Part shown: positions 1 through 8,745 of the stretch, piece after piece
How positions within the stretch are numbered: the first letter of the stretch is position 1
How the letters are laid out: each line of letters starts with the position of its first letter
Assembly (NCBI GenBank): GCA_002292265.1
Contig: DBBQ01000056.1
Location: 32,286-96,285 of the forward strand
Source of the DNA: Flavobacteriaceae bacterium UBA980
Lineage (GTDB): Bacteria; Bacteroidota; Bacteroidia; Flavobacteriales; Flavobacteriaceae
Direction of reading: 5' to 3'
Length of the DNA stretch: 64,000 nt
Made by a program: the position numbers and the translations under genes
The notes under the pieces: model-generated
Told to the model about the DNA's origin: nothing
The model's input: only the letters and a program-made list of their open reading frames with translations
Databases searched by the model: none

Positions 1-944
1 TTGGATTTTGAATTCAAAAGAATCAAGTTGGTATTTAAAGTCGCCGCATTGAGAAAAATCATTTTCGCAAAGTAATCCTGACTTTCTTTGGTAATCGAGT
101 CAATTACTCGAACCCCAATCGCTTTTTGCTCAGTTTCGTCGTACAGTACAGAATGGACTACGGAATTGGGTTTTAAAGTTAAATTACCTGTTTTAAGCGC
201 CCAGGGAATTAAGGTTGAATTGGCATTAAAATAGCCTCCTAGGGGGCAGCCCCGTTGACAAATTCTCCGACTCATACACAAACCGCGTCCTTGTTCTATA
301 AAAACAGGACGGCTCTCCGTAAGATGTGCACAACGACCGTAAATTACGTGTCGGTCGCTGTAATTTTTTTTAACTTGTTGACTAAAGTATTCCTCTACCA
401 CATTGGATTCCCAAGGTTTTAAAAAATCTCCATCGGGTAAACTATCCAAACCATCTTTATTTCCACTTACCCCCACAAAACCTTCTACATAGGTGTACCA
501 ATCGGCTAAATCCTTGTAGCGAATGGGCCAATCGACAGCAAATCCATCTCGTGCAGGACCATCAAAATCATAGGGACTCCAGCGTTGCACTTGTCGTGCC
601 CACATTATGGACTTTCCTCCTACTTGATACCCTCGAATCCAATCAAAGGGTTTGACTTGCTCATAGGGATGCTCTTTGTCTTTCACAAAAAAATGTTTGG
701 CATCCTCTCTAAAGGCATAACAACGACTCGCTACAGGATTGTCTTCTATCTCTTTTGCGGTCAACCTCCCTCGGTGTTTAAATTCCCAGGGCTGCATATT
801 GGTGGTAGGGTAATCCTTGAGGTGTTCTACATTGGGTCCTCTTTCCAGAAGTAAGGTTTTAAAACCTTGTTCTGTAAATTCTTTAGCTGCCCATCCCCCG
901 GACATTCCTGCCCCTACAACGATGGTATCAAATGTATTTGTCAT
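1..944 (-). CDS. GMC-family FAD-dependent oxidoreductase (partial)
   Basis: Partial gene: the ATG is at 944 and the frame stays open to the left edge, giving 314 visible codons of a family usually 500-600 residues long. The FAD-binding GAGMSG lies at residues 11-16, the acidic end of the second strand (LLLERG) at 31-36, and a GMC-like GGKSIMWARQ stretch at 109-118. The active-site His/Asn region lies outside the window. There is no signal peptide, but the next gene upstream encodes the partner small subunit with a Tat-like N-terminus, so the pair may be exported together, as known for gluconate and glucoside-3-dehydrogenases. The likely role is oxidising a sugar or glycoside in the periplasm; the substrate is inferred from context only. 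Confidence 0.9.
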   Translation of the reverse strand, partial: MTNTFDTIVVGAGMSGGWAAKEFTEQGFKTLLLERGPNVEHLKDYPTTNMQPWEFKHRGRLTAKEIEDNPVASRCYAFREDAKHFFVKDKEHPYEQVKPFDWIRGYQVGGKSIMWARQVQRWSPYDFDGPARDGFAVDWPIRYKDLADWYTYVEGFVGVSGNKDGLDSLPDGDFLKPWESNVVEEYFSQQVKKNYSDRHVIYGRCAHLTESRPVFIEQGRGLCMSRRICQRGCPLGGYFNANSTLIPWALKTGNLTLKPNSVVHSVLYDETEQKAIGVRVIDSITKESQDYFAKMIFLNAATLNTNLILLNSKS

Positions 945-958
945 CAAATTAAATAGTA

Positions 959-1471
959 TTAAACAGGGACTTTCCCATAATATCGTCCGGGCATAAATTC
1001 AAAATTCAAATAGTTTTTCATATAGTTTTCTGAGGTTTCGAAATGTAAAAGAGAATAAGTCTTTAGATGGTTTAAAAAAATACCTACTTCGGTTTCTTGC
1101 TCCTCAATATTTTCAAGAATATGTCTCTGAAGTTCCTCGGGTTCTAATTCTTGAAATGCCCCTTCATTTGCCGTAGAAAAGAGTTGTTGAAACGCTTCAA
1201 AACCTTGAGAAAATTCCGCTCTTTGTTCGTTATCCAAACAATCGTTTACCAGGGTTAGTACGAAATGCCCTCGGGGTTCAGGAGTTGGAAAATTTTCTGG
1301 ATCTTCTCTAAGGATTAGACTACAAATTCTCGCAATGAACTCCTGCTGCTCTTTTTTAAGTAATGGAAAATTTGAATAGCTGATTTCAGGGGTAAGGTCA
1401 CAAGCATAGGGTAGCATAAACGCGCCTCCTGAAACCCAACACATATATTTCAAAGCCTCTCTACGAATCAT
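959..1471 (-). CDS. gluconate 2-dehydrogenase subunit 3-like small subunit
   Basis: 170 residues, matching the gluconate 2-dehydrogenase subunit 3 family, the small partner of GMC-type flavin dehydrogenases. The N-terminus carries twin arginines at residues 3-4 followed by a hydrophobic stretch (about 8-24), which resembles a Tat signal and could carry the folded flavoprotein across the membrane. Only 14 bases separate its stop from the GMC start downstream, and 11 bases separate it from the preceding oxidoreductase gene, so co-transcription is likely. Family assignment rests on length, context and the pattern of the helical body (KKEQQEFIARICSLI at about 40-54). Loss of the partner would be expected to abolish export; this is inference. 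Confidence 0.82.
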   Translation of the reverse strand: MIRREALKYMCWVSGGAFMLPYACDLTPEISYSNFPLLKKEQQEFIARICSLILREDPENFPTPEPRGHFVLTLVNDCLDNEQRAEFSQGFEAFQQLFSTANEGAFQELEPEELQRHILENIEEQETEVGIFLNHLKTYSLLHFETSENYMKNYLNFEFMPGRYYGKVPV

Positions 1472-1482
1472 CTACACTGCAT

Positions 1483-2826
1483 TTAAAAATTGCGATACAT
1501 TCCACTTAGAAACTCATTGGCCTCTTCTTCTTGAAAACGTGCATTTGCATTGTCCCAATGTAAGGTTTTGTTTGGAAAACGCCCTGCAATCACTCCCAAA
1601 AGTATGGTTTCTGTCAATCGAGAAGCATACGAAAAGGGCGCTGAAACTTCAGCTTTTCCTAGGCAAGCATCTACAAATTGGTGGTAGTGTTTTGGAGCAT
1701 CGCGTTCGTAGTCATTTTTTGTATTGCCCAGGGCATCATTCGGATCGTATTTTTTGATATCAATTTCTTGATATTCACCATTGACAATATGGCGGGGCCG
1801 CTCCATAAAATGAGGTAACAACAATCGTCCTTTTTCACCAATAAACATCGCACCCTGTAAGGGCAATTTGTCTTTATTGGGTAGTTTTAAATCCTTCTGA
1901 GTAGCGGGAGCACCCGGGCCGTCAGACCAAATCCAAGTTAAGCTTTCTGTAGTGTACTCAGTCCCGGGAAAAGTGTAAGTGACCTTATTGTTTTCAGGAA
2001 ATCCATACCCATTGGGTTTTCTACATTTATTTTTTATTGTCAAAGGAACATCCAATGCCAGCGCATTGTAGGGTGTGTCGAATATATGAACCCCCATATC
2101 CCCAAGCGTTCCGCAGCCGTAATCCACCAATTTACGCCAGTTTCCAGGATGATAATAGGTTTCTTTAAAAGGACGCTCAGGAGAGGTTGCCAACCATAAA
2201 TTCCAGTCTAAAGTTTCGGGCACAGGATCTTTTCCTGAAGGGGCAGGACCGTCATACCCCCAGTTTTTGGGAGACCAAGCTCTGACGGTATGTACTTTTC
2301 CGATAATTCCAGACTGGATCAAAACAGTAGCCAGTTTATAATCGTAAAAAGAATGTACTTGGATTCCCATTTGAGTGACCAAGTTTTTTTCTTCTGCCAT
2401 TTTTCTCATCGCTCTCGCTTCAGAGACAAAATGGGTAAGCGGTTTCTGACAGTACACAGGCTTATTCATTTCCATCGCCATAAGTGATGCAGGAGCGTGG
2501 GTATGGTCTGGGGTGGAAACGATTACAGCATCAAAATCGGATGCCATTTCGCTGAGCATCAGCCGGTAGTCTTTAAACATTTTTGCTTTTGGATACAGCT
2601 CATGTGCTGCTTTAAGTTTTTTGGAATCTACATCACATAGTGCGACTACATCCACTGCTTGGTGTGAAGCGATAGAAGCTAAGTCTGCAGCACCCATCCC
2701 CCCCACTCCGATATGCGCTGTTCGCAAGCGATTATTCGTTTTAGCTAAGGAAGCTAAAAGTGAAGAAGGAAGTAAGGTGGTTGAAGCCAAAGCTGCTGAG
2801 GTTTTTAAAAAGTCTCTTTTTTTCAT
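1483..2826 (-). CDS. Gfo/Idh/MocA family oxidoreductase, exported
   Basis: 447 residues. An N-terminal KRDFLK followed by a hydrophobic stretch (about 8-26) resembles a Tat signal with Lys-Arg in place of Arg-Arg. The Rossmann NAD(P)-binding motif GVGGMG is at 40-45 and the STPDHTHAPA strand-loop at 104-113. The family EKP motif reads QKPL at 127-130, keeping the Lys that normally contacts substrate and nicotinamide. Members of the family oxidise or reduce sugar hydroxyl/keto groups, some with tightly bound NAD. It lies 11 bases upstream of the small dehydrogenase subunit and 13 bases after the DUF1080 gene. A paralogue with the same QKPLTH signature is at 8746-10200. Substrate unknown. Confidence 0.88.
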   Translation of the reverse strand: MKKRDFLKTSAALASTTLLPSSLLASLAKTNNRLRTAHIGVGGMGAADLASIASHQAVDVVALCDVDSKKLKAAHELYPKAKMFKDYRLMLSEMASDFDAVIVSTPDHTHAPASLMAMEMNKPVYCQKPLTHFVSEARAMRKMAEEKNLVTQMGIQVHSFYDYKLATVLIQSGIIGKVHTVRAWSPKNWGYDGPAPSGKDPVPETLDWNLWLATSPERPFKETYYHPGNWRKLVDYGCGTLGDMGVHIFDTPYNALALDVPLTIKNKCRKPNGYGFPENNKVTYTFPGTEYTTESLTWIWSDGPGAPATQKDLKLPNKDKLPLQGAMFIGEKGRLLLPHFMERPRHIVNGEYQEIDIKKYDPNDALGNTKNDYERDAPKHYHQFVDACLGKAEVSAPFSYASRLTETILLGVIAGRFPNKTLHWDNANARFQEEEANEFLSGMYRNF

Positions 2827-2839
2827 CTTTGTTGTTTTT

Positions 2840-3595
2840 TTATAATTTCTTGATCTTTATGTTTCTAAACCACAAGTCACTGCCATGATCTTGAAAACCA
2901 ATATATCCAGATTTAAATTTACCATAATCTAAAGTAGTATCCCATTTTCCAGAGTTTTTCTTTTCATACCAAGCTTCAGACCAAGGAACAAAAGACACCA
3001 CCTTTTTTCCATTGAGCCAATGTTGTACCTCTTTTTCTGTAAATACAATTCTAGTACTGTTCCACTCTCCTGCAGGATTTAGGGTTTTCATCTTCGGATC
3101 CGCAGCATGCATAGCATAATCGGAGGCCGTTTGTTGGAGGGGGTGAAGCTCGGCAGGGTTTTCAAATCCTACACTCGTATTATAAGCCACCAAATCGTGT
3201 ATGGAAGCGTAATTTTCATCGTCAATCAGTTGGTATTCTGGAGCAACTTCGGGGGGACCCCCATACCCCTCTTGAATATGATAAAAAATACCACTATTCC
3301 CTCCTACAGGGATTTTCCACTCCACATAAAGTTCGAAATTGTCAAAAGCTTCGGCTCCATAAATAAGATCTCTACTCCCTTTATAATCATAGTCCTCTTC
3401 TAGGATTTGTTCCGTTTTAAAAGTCAGAATGCTGTCAATAATTTCCCATCCTGGTGGCATCCGATCCCCGTTATAAGCCCTCCAACCTTCTGTAGTTGTC
3501 CCATCAAACAATACAATCCAGTCTTTGTCTTTTGAATTATTTTGACATCCTAGAAATAGAAAAACCAATGCCAATACGAAACCTATTTTATTCAT
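2840..3595 (-). CDS. DUF1080 (3-keto-disaccharide hydrolase domain) lipoprotein
   Basis: 251 residues with a lipoprotein signal (hydrophobic 5-16, lipobox FLGC with Cys17). The body is one DUF1080/PF06439 concanavalin-like beta-sandwich: LFDGTTTEGW near residue 30, EWKIPVGGNSGIFYH in the middle, VQHWLNGKKV and SGYIGFQDHGSDLWFRNIKI at the C-terminus. Members act on 3-keto-glycosides, cleaving or hydrating the ketosugar made by an oxidoreductase. It is the first gene of a tight four-gene minus-strand group with the Gfo/Idh/MocA and GMC genes, which supports that role. Surface location is likely, as for most Bacteroidetes lipoproteins. No clear promoter motif is visible in the 148 bases upstream. 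Confidence 0.88.
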   Translation of the reverse strand: MNKIGFVLALVFLFLGCQNNSKDKDWIVLFDGTTTEGWRAYNGDRMPPGWEIIDSILTFKTEQILEEDYDYKGSRDLIYGAEAFDNFELYVEWKIPVGGNSGIFYHIQEGYGGPPEVAPEYQLIDDENYASIHDLVAYNTSVGFENPAELHPLQQTASDYAMHAADPKMKTLNPAGEWNSTRIVFTEKEVQHWLNGKKVVSFVPWSEAWYEKKNSGKWDTTLDYGKFKSGYIGFQDHGSDLWFRNIKIKKL

Positions 3596-3718
3596 TACTA
3601 TTTTGTGTTTACTATTCGTTTCAATTTAATTTTAGATTACTTTTTTAGTCATTTTAAATTCAATGCCTTAAATATTAAAATAATTATTAACTTTAGTGGT
3701 ATGAGATAGAGAATATCT

Positions 3719-3726
3719 TATATTTG
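3719..3726 (+). promoter_or_regulatory. TAnnTTTG -7 element upstream of OmpA gene
   Basis: TATATTTG matches the Bacteroidetes -7 consensus TAnnTTTG and lies 17 bases before the ATG at 3744. No good TTTG partner is seen at the expected distance upstream. Confidence 0.6.
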
Positions 3727-3743
3727 TAATCAAATACTTAAAA

Positions 3744-5081
3744 ATGAAACTAATTAAACCCTTAATTTTTACCCTAGTATTAGGAATTAGCACTCTGATC
3801 AACGCCCAAACTAATGAAAACCCTTGGGCAATTGCTGTTGGGGCTGATCTTATTAACCTTCAAGGAGACGATGTTGATTCTGGATTGAACTTTGGTGCAC
3901 CAGCACTCAGTTTATCCCGATACATATCCTCTGGTTTCTCAATCGGAATTCGGTATGGACTCGGCAGTGCAAAACCCCAAGAAAATTTGGACCTTGACTA
4001 CTCTTATTTGGATGGTGTTCTTCGTTACAACTTAAGCGAGGAAAACGTAATCCCTTTTCTATTTGGTGGCTATGGATTAAGCCGCTTTGGCGATGGAAGT
4101 GACAAAGAAGGTGTTTTCCCTTCTGGTGAAAGTGGAAGAACTATTTTTGGAGGTATTGGAGTTGATATCCCGCTTGGAGACCAATTTAATATCAATTTAA
4201 GTACATCTTACAGAGGTACGGAAGAAACAAACGATTCCTACAACCATCTTCAACATATTATTGGATTGAGTTATAACTTTGGAGCTGGAGATGCAGATGG
4301 TGATGGAGTCTCTGATAAAAAAGACGAATGCCCAGATGTTCCTGGACTAAAAGAATTTAATGGCTGTCCCGACACAGACGGGGATGGCATACCAGACACC
4401 AAAGACCGTTGTCCTGAAGAAGCAGGTTCAGAAGAATTACAAGGCTGTCCTGACACGGACGGAGATGGTATTGCTGATGTAGATGATGCCTGTCCTAACG
4501 AAGCAGGAACAGCAGAAATGAATGGCTGTCCTGATAGTGATGGAGATGGTGTAGCAGATAATGTTGATCGTTGTCCTGACGTCTCTGGAGACGCTGCAAA
4601 CAGCGGTTGCCCATGGGCAGATCGAGATGGTGACGGTGTGCCGGACAAAGATGACAATTGTCCTGATGAGGCTGGTAATGCAGCAAACAGCGGATGCCCA
4701 GACGAACCCACAGGCCTTATTGACTTTATCAACAGTGATGAAAACAGAATTCTTTTCCTCGCTAGTAGTAGTAAACTTGATAATGTGGATAAAGCTACAA
4801 TCGATAAACTAAAAGCCTTGTTGGATCAATATCCTACAACCAGTATTACAATAGAAGGATACGCCTCTAGTGACGGAAGTGAAGCCTATAATCAGAAACT
4901 CTCCGAACAAAGAGCCGCCTCTGTAAAAGCATATCTTGAGACACAAGGTGTGTCTGGCGATAGAGTGCTAACCGTTGGTTATGGAGAAAGCAAACCTATT
5001 GGTGACAATACCACGGTCAAAGGTAGATCCCTAAACAGAAGTGCCAAAATCAACAGAAGTGCAAAAGTAAAAGTAAATTAA
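3744..5081 (+). CDS. OmpA-family outer membrane protein with thrombospondin type 3 repeats
   Basis: 445 residues. Signal peptide 1-21 ending in INAQ; an N-terminal beta-barrel of about 155 residues rich in alternating aromatic strands; five thrombospondin type 3 repeats of about 27 residues from 183 to about 320, each with DxDGDGxxD and two Cys-Pro pairs, expected to bind calcium; and a C-terminal OmpA peptidoglycan-binding domain (about 330-440) with NQKLSEQRAASVKAYL and a terminal LNRSAKI. It would tether the outer membrane to the cell wall. It stands alone, with its own promoter (3719) and a strong terminator after it (5112-5146). Confidence 0.93.
   Translation: MKLIKPLIFTLVLGISTLINAQTNENPWAIAVGADLINLQGDDVDSGLNFGAPALSLSRYISSGFSIGIRYGLGSAKPQENLDLDYSYLDGVLRYNLSEENVIPFLFGGYGLSRFGDGSDKEGVFPSGESGRTIFGGIGVDIPLGDQFNINLSTSYRGTEETNDSYNHLQHIIGLSYNFGAGDADGDGVSDKKDECPDVPGLKEFNGCPDTDGDGIPDTKDRCPEEAGSEELQGCPDTDGDGIADVDDACPNEAGTAEMNGCPDSDGDGVADNVDRCPDVSGDAANSGCPWADRDGDGVPDKDDNCPDEAGNAANSGCPDEPTGLIDFINSDENRILFLASSSKLDNVDKATIDKLKALLDQYPTTSITIEGYASSDGSEAYNQKLSEQRAASVKAYLETQGVSGDRVLTVGYGESKPIGDNTTVKGRSLNRSAKINRSAKVKVN
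4290..4706 (+). repeat. Five tandem TSP type 3 repeats (coding)
   Basis: Five in-frame units of about 81 bases, each coding for an aspartate-rich DxDGDG loop followed by CP. The repeat is imperfect at DNA level and explains the long cysteine/serine-rich antisense reading frame over the same stretch. Confidence 0.85.
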
Positions 5082-5111
5082 AGTCACTTTAAAGATTTAG
5101 ATTACAAAATC

Positions 5112-5146
5112 AAAAAACCTCCTCAACGCTGAGGAGGTTTTTTTTT
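5112..5146 (+). terminator. Rho-independent terminator after OmpA gene
   Basis: An 11-bp perfect stem (AAACCTCCTCA at 5115-5125 paired with 5130-5140), loop ACGC, then a run of T to 5146. It starts 30 bases after the OmpA stop. The A-tract on the left lets it work in both directions, but only the plus-strand gene ends here. Confidence 0.92.
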
Positions 5147-5171
5147 ATATTAGAAATTAAAACAAATATTT

Positions 5172-6653
5172 ATGAAAAAATTAATTTATCTATTGTATTT
5201 GGGGCTAGTATCATTCATTCAAGCGCAAAAAAGAGAAATCCCTATAGATACAGTGATCGTGACCAACCATACCACGGAAATCAAAGGAAAAACGGTAAAC
5301 TATCAGGCACAAACAGGAACACAACCCGTATGGGATGCTGAGGGCAACCCGATAGCCAGTTTATTTTATACTTTTTACAGAAGGACTGACGTCAAAAAAG
5401 CTAGCGAAAGACCCTTGATTTTTTCATTTAACGGAGGCCCAGGCTCCGCCTCAGTTTGGATGCACTTGGCCTACACGGGTCCTAAAATCTTAAAGATAGA
5501 CGAAGAGGGATATCCTGTACAACCCTACGGCTACAAAAGCAATCCCAATTCCATTTTAGATGTGGCGGATATTGTATTTATCAATCCTGTCAATACAGCC
5601 TATTCCAGAATCTTAGAAGTAGAGGGGGAAAAAGCAGATCGGGAACAATTTTTTGGTATCAATGAAGACATTCAGTACCTCGCGGAATGGCTGAACACCT
5701 TTGTCAGTAGAAAGCAACGTTGGGAATCTCCCAAGTATCTGATCGGGGAGAGCTATGGAGGAACTCGAGTAATGGGATTGTCTGCTGCCCTTCAAGAACG
5801 CCAGTGGATGTACCTAAATGGAGTAATAATGGTTTCTCCAGCAGATTATAAGGTAATTCGAGTAGGCGGACCTGTTTCCTCGGCTTTAAATTTACCCTAT
5901 TACGCTGCGGCTGCTTGGTTTCATAAGCAATTAGAGGTTGACTTACAGCAAAAAGACCTGACGGATATGCTTCCGGAAGTTGAAGAGTTTACCATCAACG
6001 AATTAATTCCTGCGTTAGCGAAAGGTGGATTTATCTCTGGAACAGAACGTGAAAAAATCGCCTCAGAAATGGCTCGTTATTCGGGACTTTCAAAAACTTC
6101 AATTCTTCAAAACAACTTGGATGTTCCCAATCGATTTTTTTGGAAAGAGCTTTTAAGAGACGAAGGGAAGACCATTGGAAGATTGGACTCTAGATATCTG
6201 GGAATCGATCGGAAAGATGTGGGTATTCGCCCTGATTATAGCGCTGAGTTGACTTCATGGTTACACTCTTTTACACCCGCTATTAATCATTATATCCAAA
6301 AAGAATTGAAGTTTAAAACTGATGTGAAATACAATATGTTCGGTCCTGTACGCCCTTGGAACAATGAGAATGACAATACCCGGGAAGACTTGCGTAGAGC
6401 GATGGCAGAAAATCCTTACTTAAAAGTACTTTTTCAGTCGGGATACTATGACGGTGCTACAACCTATTTCAATGCCAAATATACCATGTGGCAAGTTGAC
6501 CCTAGCGGGAAAATGAAAGATCGTTTTTACTTTAAAGGCTATCGCAGTGGACATATGATGTACCTGCGCAATGAGGATTTAATCAAAGCCAACGACGATT
6601 TAAGAACTTTTATTATAAATACGACAACGAACGGAAAACCAGCGAAATACTAA
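5172..6653 (+). CDS. Peptidase S10 (serine carboxypeptidase-like) family protein
   Basis: 493 residues with a signal peptide (1-19, ending IQAQ). The alpha/beta-hydrolase serine carboxypeptidase signatures are all present: FNGGPGSASVWMH (oxyanion region, about 86-98), GESYGG with nucleophile Ser194, Asp427 in SGYYDGAT and His461 in SGHMMY. It should be a periplasmic or secreted carboxypeptidase removing C-terminal residues, often at acidic pH. It follows the OmpA terminator by 25 bases, and the start lacks a clear TAnnTTTG element. The convergent gene on the other strand ends 15 bases downstream. Confidence 0.92.
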   Translation: MKKLIYLLYLGLVSFIQAQKREIPIDTVIVTNHTTEIKGKTVNYQAQTGTQPVWDAEGNPIASLFYTFYRRTDVKKASERPLIFSFNGGPGSASVWMHLAYTGPKILKIDEEGYPVQPYGYKSNPNSILDVADIVFINPVNTAYSRILEVEGEKADREQFFGINEDIQYLAEWLNTFVSRKQRWESPKYLIGESYGGTRVMGLSAALQERQWMYLNGVIMVSPADYKVIRVGGPVSSALNLPYYAAAAWFHKQLEVDLQQKDLTDMLPEVEEFTINELIPALAKGGFISGTEREKIASEMARYSGLSKTSILQNNLDVPNRFFWKELLRDEGKTIGRLDSRYLGIDRKDVGIRPDYSAELTSWLHSFTPAINHYIQKELKFKTDVKYNMFGPVRPWNNENDNTREDLRRAMAENPYLKVLFQSGYYDGATTYFNAKYTMWQVDPSGKMKDRFYFKGYRSGHMMYLRNEDLIKANDDLRTFIINTTTNGKPAKY

Positions 6654-6668
6654 AACTCAGTACAAAAC

Positions 6669-7571
6669 TTAAACGTCACAGAGCTTTACCGCAGTTGCAA
6701 GAGAATTTAAACCCTCATTGGTTCGGTCTTTGGGGATAAACTCTTGAGCAACAAACCCTTTGTAGCCAGTTTCTAAAATGGCCTTCATAATGGCAGGGTA
6801 AAACAGTTCCTGTTTCTCGTCTAATTCATTACGCCCAGGTACTCCAGCTGTGTGGTAGTGCCCATAATATTTGTGATTTTCTCTAATGGTATGAATGACA
6901 TCACCTTCCATTACCTGCATGTGATAAATATCATAAAGCAGTTTGAAATGATCCGAATCCAACGCCTTACAAAGTGCCACTCCCCAATTGGAATTATCGC
7001 ACATATAATCGGCGTGATCTACTTTAGAATTTAAAAGTTCCATATGTAAAATCACTCCGTGATCTTCGGCTATGGGAAGAATTTGCCGTAATCCTTCTAC
7101 ACAATTTTCAAGACCCTGAGCATCATTCATTCCTCTTCTACTGCCACTAAAACATATTAGATTGGTCCAGCCTGCATCTGCTACTAACTTAATGTGACGC
7201 GTGTAGTGTTTGATTAAATCTTTATGAAATCGTTTGTCGTTCCAACCATCAGTTAAACTTCGTGTAGATTTCCCTTCCAAATCCCCATAACACATGGTAG
7301 ATGTGAGGTCGTATTTTTTTAAAACATCCCATCCCTCAGCTCCGATTAGGTCAATCCCAACCAAGCCCAGCTTCTTGGCCTCTTGAGCTAATGTCTCTAA
7401 GGGTATATTTCCATAACACCACTGACATACAGATTGTTTAATATTGCCTTTCAAAGGGGTGTTGGAAAAATCTGTTGTCATTGGATTTAGTTTTGGGATG
7501 GCCAGTGCGGAAGAGCCCAAAGCCATTGTTTTGATTGCATTTCTTCGGTTGATGTTTTGTTTTTGCTTCAT
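6669..7571 (-). CDS. Xylose isomerase-like TIM-barrel (sugar phosphate isomerase/epimerase family)
   Basis: 300 residues. NRRNAIK at residues 8-14, followed by a short hydrophobic run, looks like a Tat signal. The rest is a xylose-isomerase-like TIM barrel related to hydroxypyruvate isomerases. Candidate metal ligands are Glu in HMELLN, Asp in LLYDIYHMQ, His in GHYHTAGVPGRNE and Glu in FVAQEF. Exported members of this family occur with DUF1080 and Gfo/Idh/MocA genes in Bacteroidetes 3-keto-sugar loci, where they are thought to act on keto-sugar intermediates; the two Gfo/Idh/MocA genes and the DUF1080 gene flank it here. A plain hydroxypyruvate isomerase role is the alternative. Confidence 0.85.
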   Translation of the reverse strand: MKQKQNINRRNAIKTMALGSSALAIPKLNPMTTDFSNTPLKGNIKQSVCQWCYGNIPLETLAQEAKKLGLVGIDLIGAEGWDVLKKYDLTSTMCYGDLEGKSTRSLTDGWNDKRFHKDLIKHYTRHIKLVADAGWTNLICFSGSRRGMNDAQGLENCVEGLRQILPIAEDHGVILHMELLNSKVDHADYMCDNSNWGVALCKALDSDHFKLLYDIYHMQVMEGDVIHTIRENHKYYGHYHTAGVPGRNELDEKQELFYPAIMKAILETGYKGFVAQEFIPKDRTNEGLNSLATAVKLCDV

Positions 7572-7611
7572 TTCAAACTATATATAATTCTTGTATTAAA
7601 TTACTAAAAAA

Positions 7612-8631
7612 TTAAGACAACACATGGATTTGTTGTTCCCAGTCCCATGCGCTTTTTAGGGCCTCTTGTAGACTGAACTGAGCCTTCCAACCTAGTTGTT
7701 TTTCAATTTTTGTAACATCGGCAAAAGCAGCGACGGTGTCTCCAGCCCGAGGAGCACTCAACTCGTAAGGAACCTTTTCTCCCGTGGCTCTTTCAAATTC
7801 CTGTATCAGTTCTAATACACTAGCTCCCCTTCCTGTACCCACATTAAAAATTTCACATGATGAGTTTTGTTTGGAAGAAAGTAGGTAGTTTAAACTTTCA
7901 ATATGCGCCTGAGCCAAATCCATCACATGAATATAATCCCGAATACAGGTTCCGTCTGGCGTGTCGTAATTGGAACCAAATACGTTTAACAAAGGTCGTT
8001 TCCCAATGACCGTTTGTGTTAAAAAAGGAACTAAATTCTGGGGAACACCTTGGGGATATTCTCCGATTTGGGCACTGGGATGAGCTCCGATCGGATTAAA
8101 ATACCGCAATAAAATTGATTTAAAATTGGGATTTGCTTTGCAGCTGTCCTGTATAATTTGTTCCCCCATTTGTTTGGTAAAACCGTAGGGTGATGTGGAG
8201 GGCTGCAGTGGAGTCTCTTCAGTAATGGGAAGTTCACGAGCTTGACCATAAACCGTACAGGAGGAACTAAAAATCAAGGGGATCCCTTGACGGGTCAAAG
8301 GCTTTAAGATATTGACTAATCCCCCAATATTATTTTCATAATACAGTAGGGGTTGTTCGATACTTTCCCCAACAGCTTTATGCGCAGCAAAGTGGATGCA
8401 CCCTTCCAAATCAGGATAGGTCTCAAAAAGCGCTTCAACTCGACTTTGATCTTTGAGATCTACTTGTTCAAACGAAGGACGCTTTCCTGTAATCCTTTCA
8501 ATTTGCTCTAAAACTTCAATCCGTGCATTGTCTAGGTTATCAACAAGAACTACATCGACCCCTTTTTCTAACAGTAAAACGGAAACATGGGAACCGATAT
8601 ATCCTAAACCTCCTGTGACAAGTATTTTCAT
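7612..8631 (-). CDS. galE: UDP-glucose 4-epimerase
   Basis: 339 residues, normal GalE length. Extended short-chain dehydrogenase fold with NAD-binding TGGLGYIGSH at 6-15, the catalytic SSSCTVYG strand, and the Tyr-x3-Lys pair in SPYGFTKQ. It interconverts UDP-glucose and UDP-galactose in the cytoplasm, feeding galactose use and surface polysaccharide synthesis. It is 40 bases upstream of the TIM-barrel gene and 114 bases after the second Gfo/Idh/MocA gene. Its position in a sugar-oxidation neighbourhood may be functional or accidental. Confidence 0.95.
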   Translation of the reverse strand: MKILVTGGLGYIGSHVSVLLLEKGVDVVLVDNLDNARIEVLEQIERITGKRPSFEQVDLKDQSRVEALFETYPDLEGCIHFAAHKAVGESIEQPLLYYENNIGGLVNILKPLTRQGIPLIFSSSCTVYGQARELPITEETPLQPSTSPYGFTKQMGEQIIQDSCKANPNFKSILLRYFNPIGAHPSAQIGEYPQGVPQNLVPFLTQTVIGKRPLLNVFGSNYDTPDGTCIRDYIHVMDLAQAHIESLNYLLSSKQNSSCEIFNVGTGRGASVLELIQEFERATGEKVPYELSAPRAGDTVAAFADVTKIEKQLGWKAQFSLQEALKSAWDWEQQIHVLS

Positions 8632-8745
8632 CTGTTTAAATTTTCTTGTTTTTTATTGGTCAGATGGAATTCGCATAAAAAATCAATCATTCCAGTGGGT
8701 ATATAATGATATGATTTGTTTATGCTCATTTCAAAATTTAAAAAA

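Noticed and set aside
4271-4732. 153-residue antisense reading frame rich in Ser and Pro
   Set aside because: It mirrors the TSP type 3 repeats of the OmpA gene; the repeat composition alone explains it.
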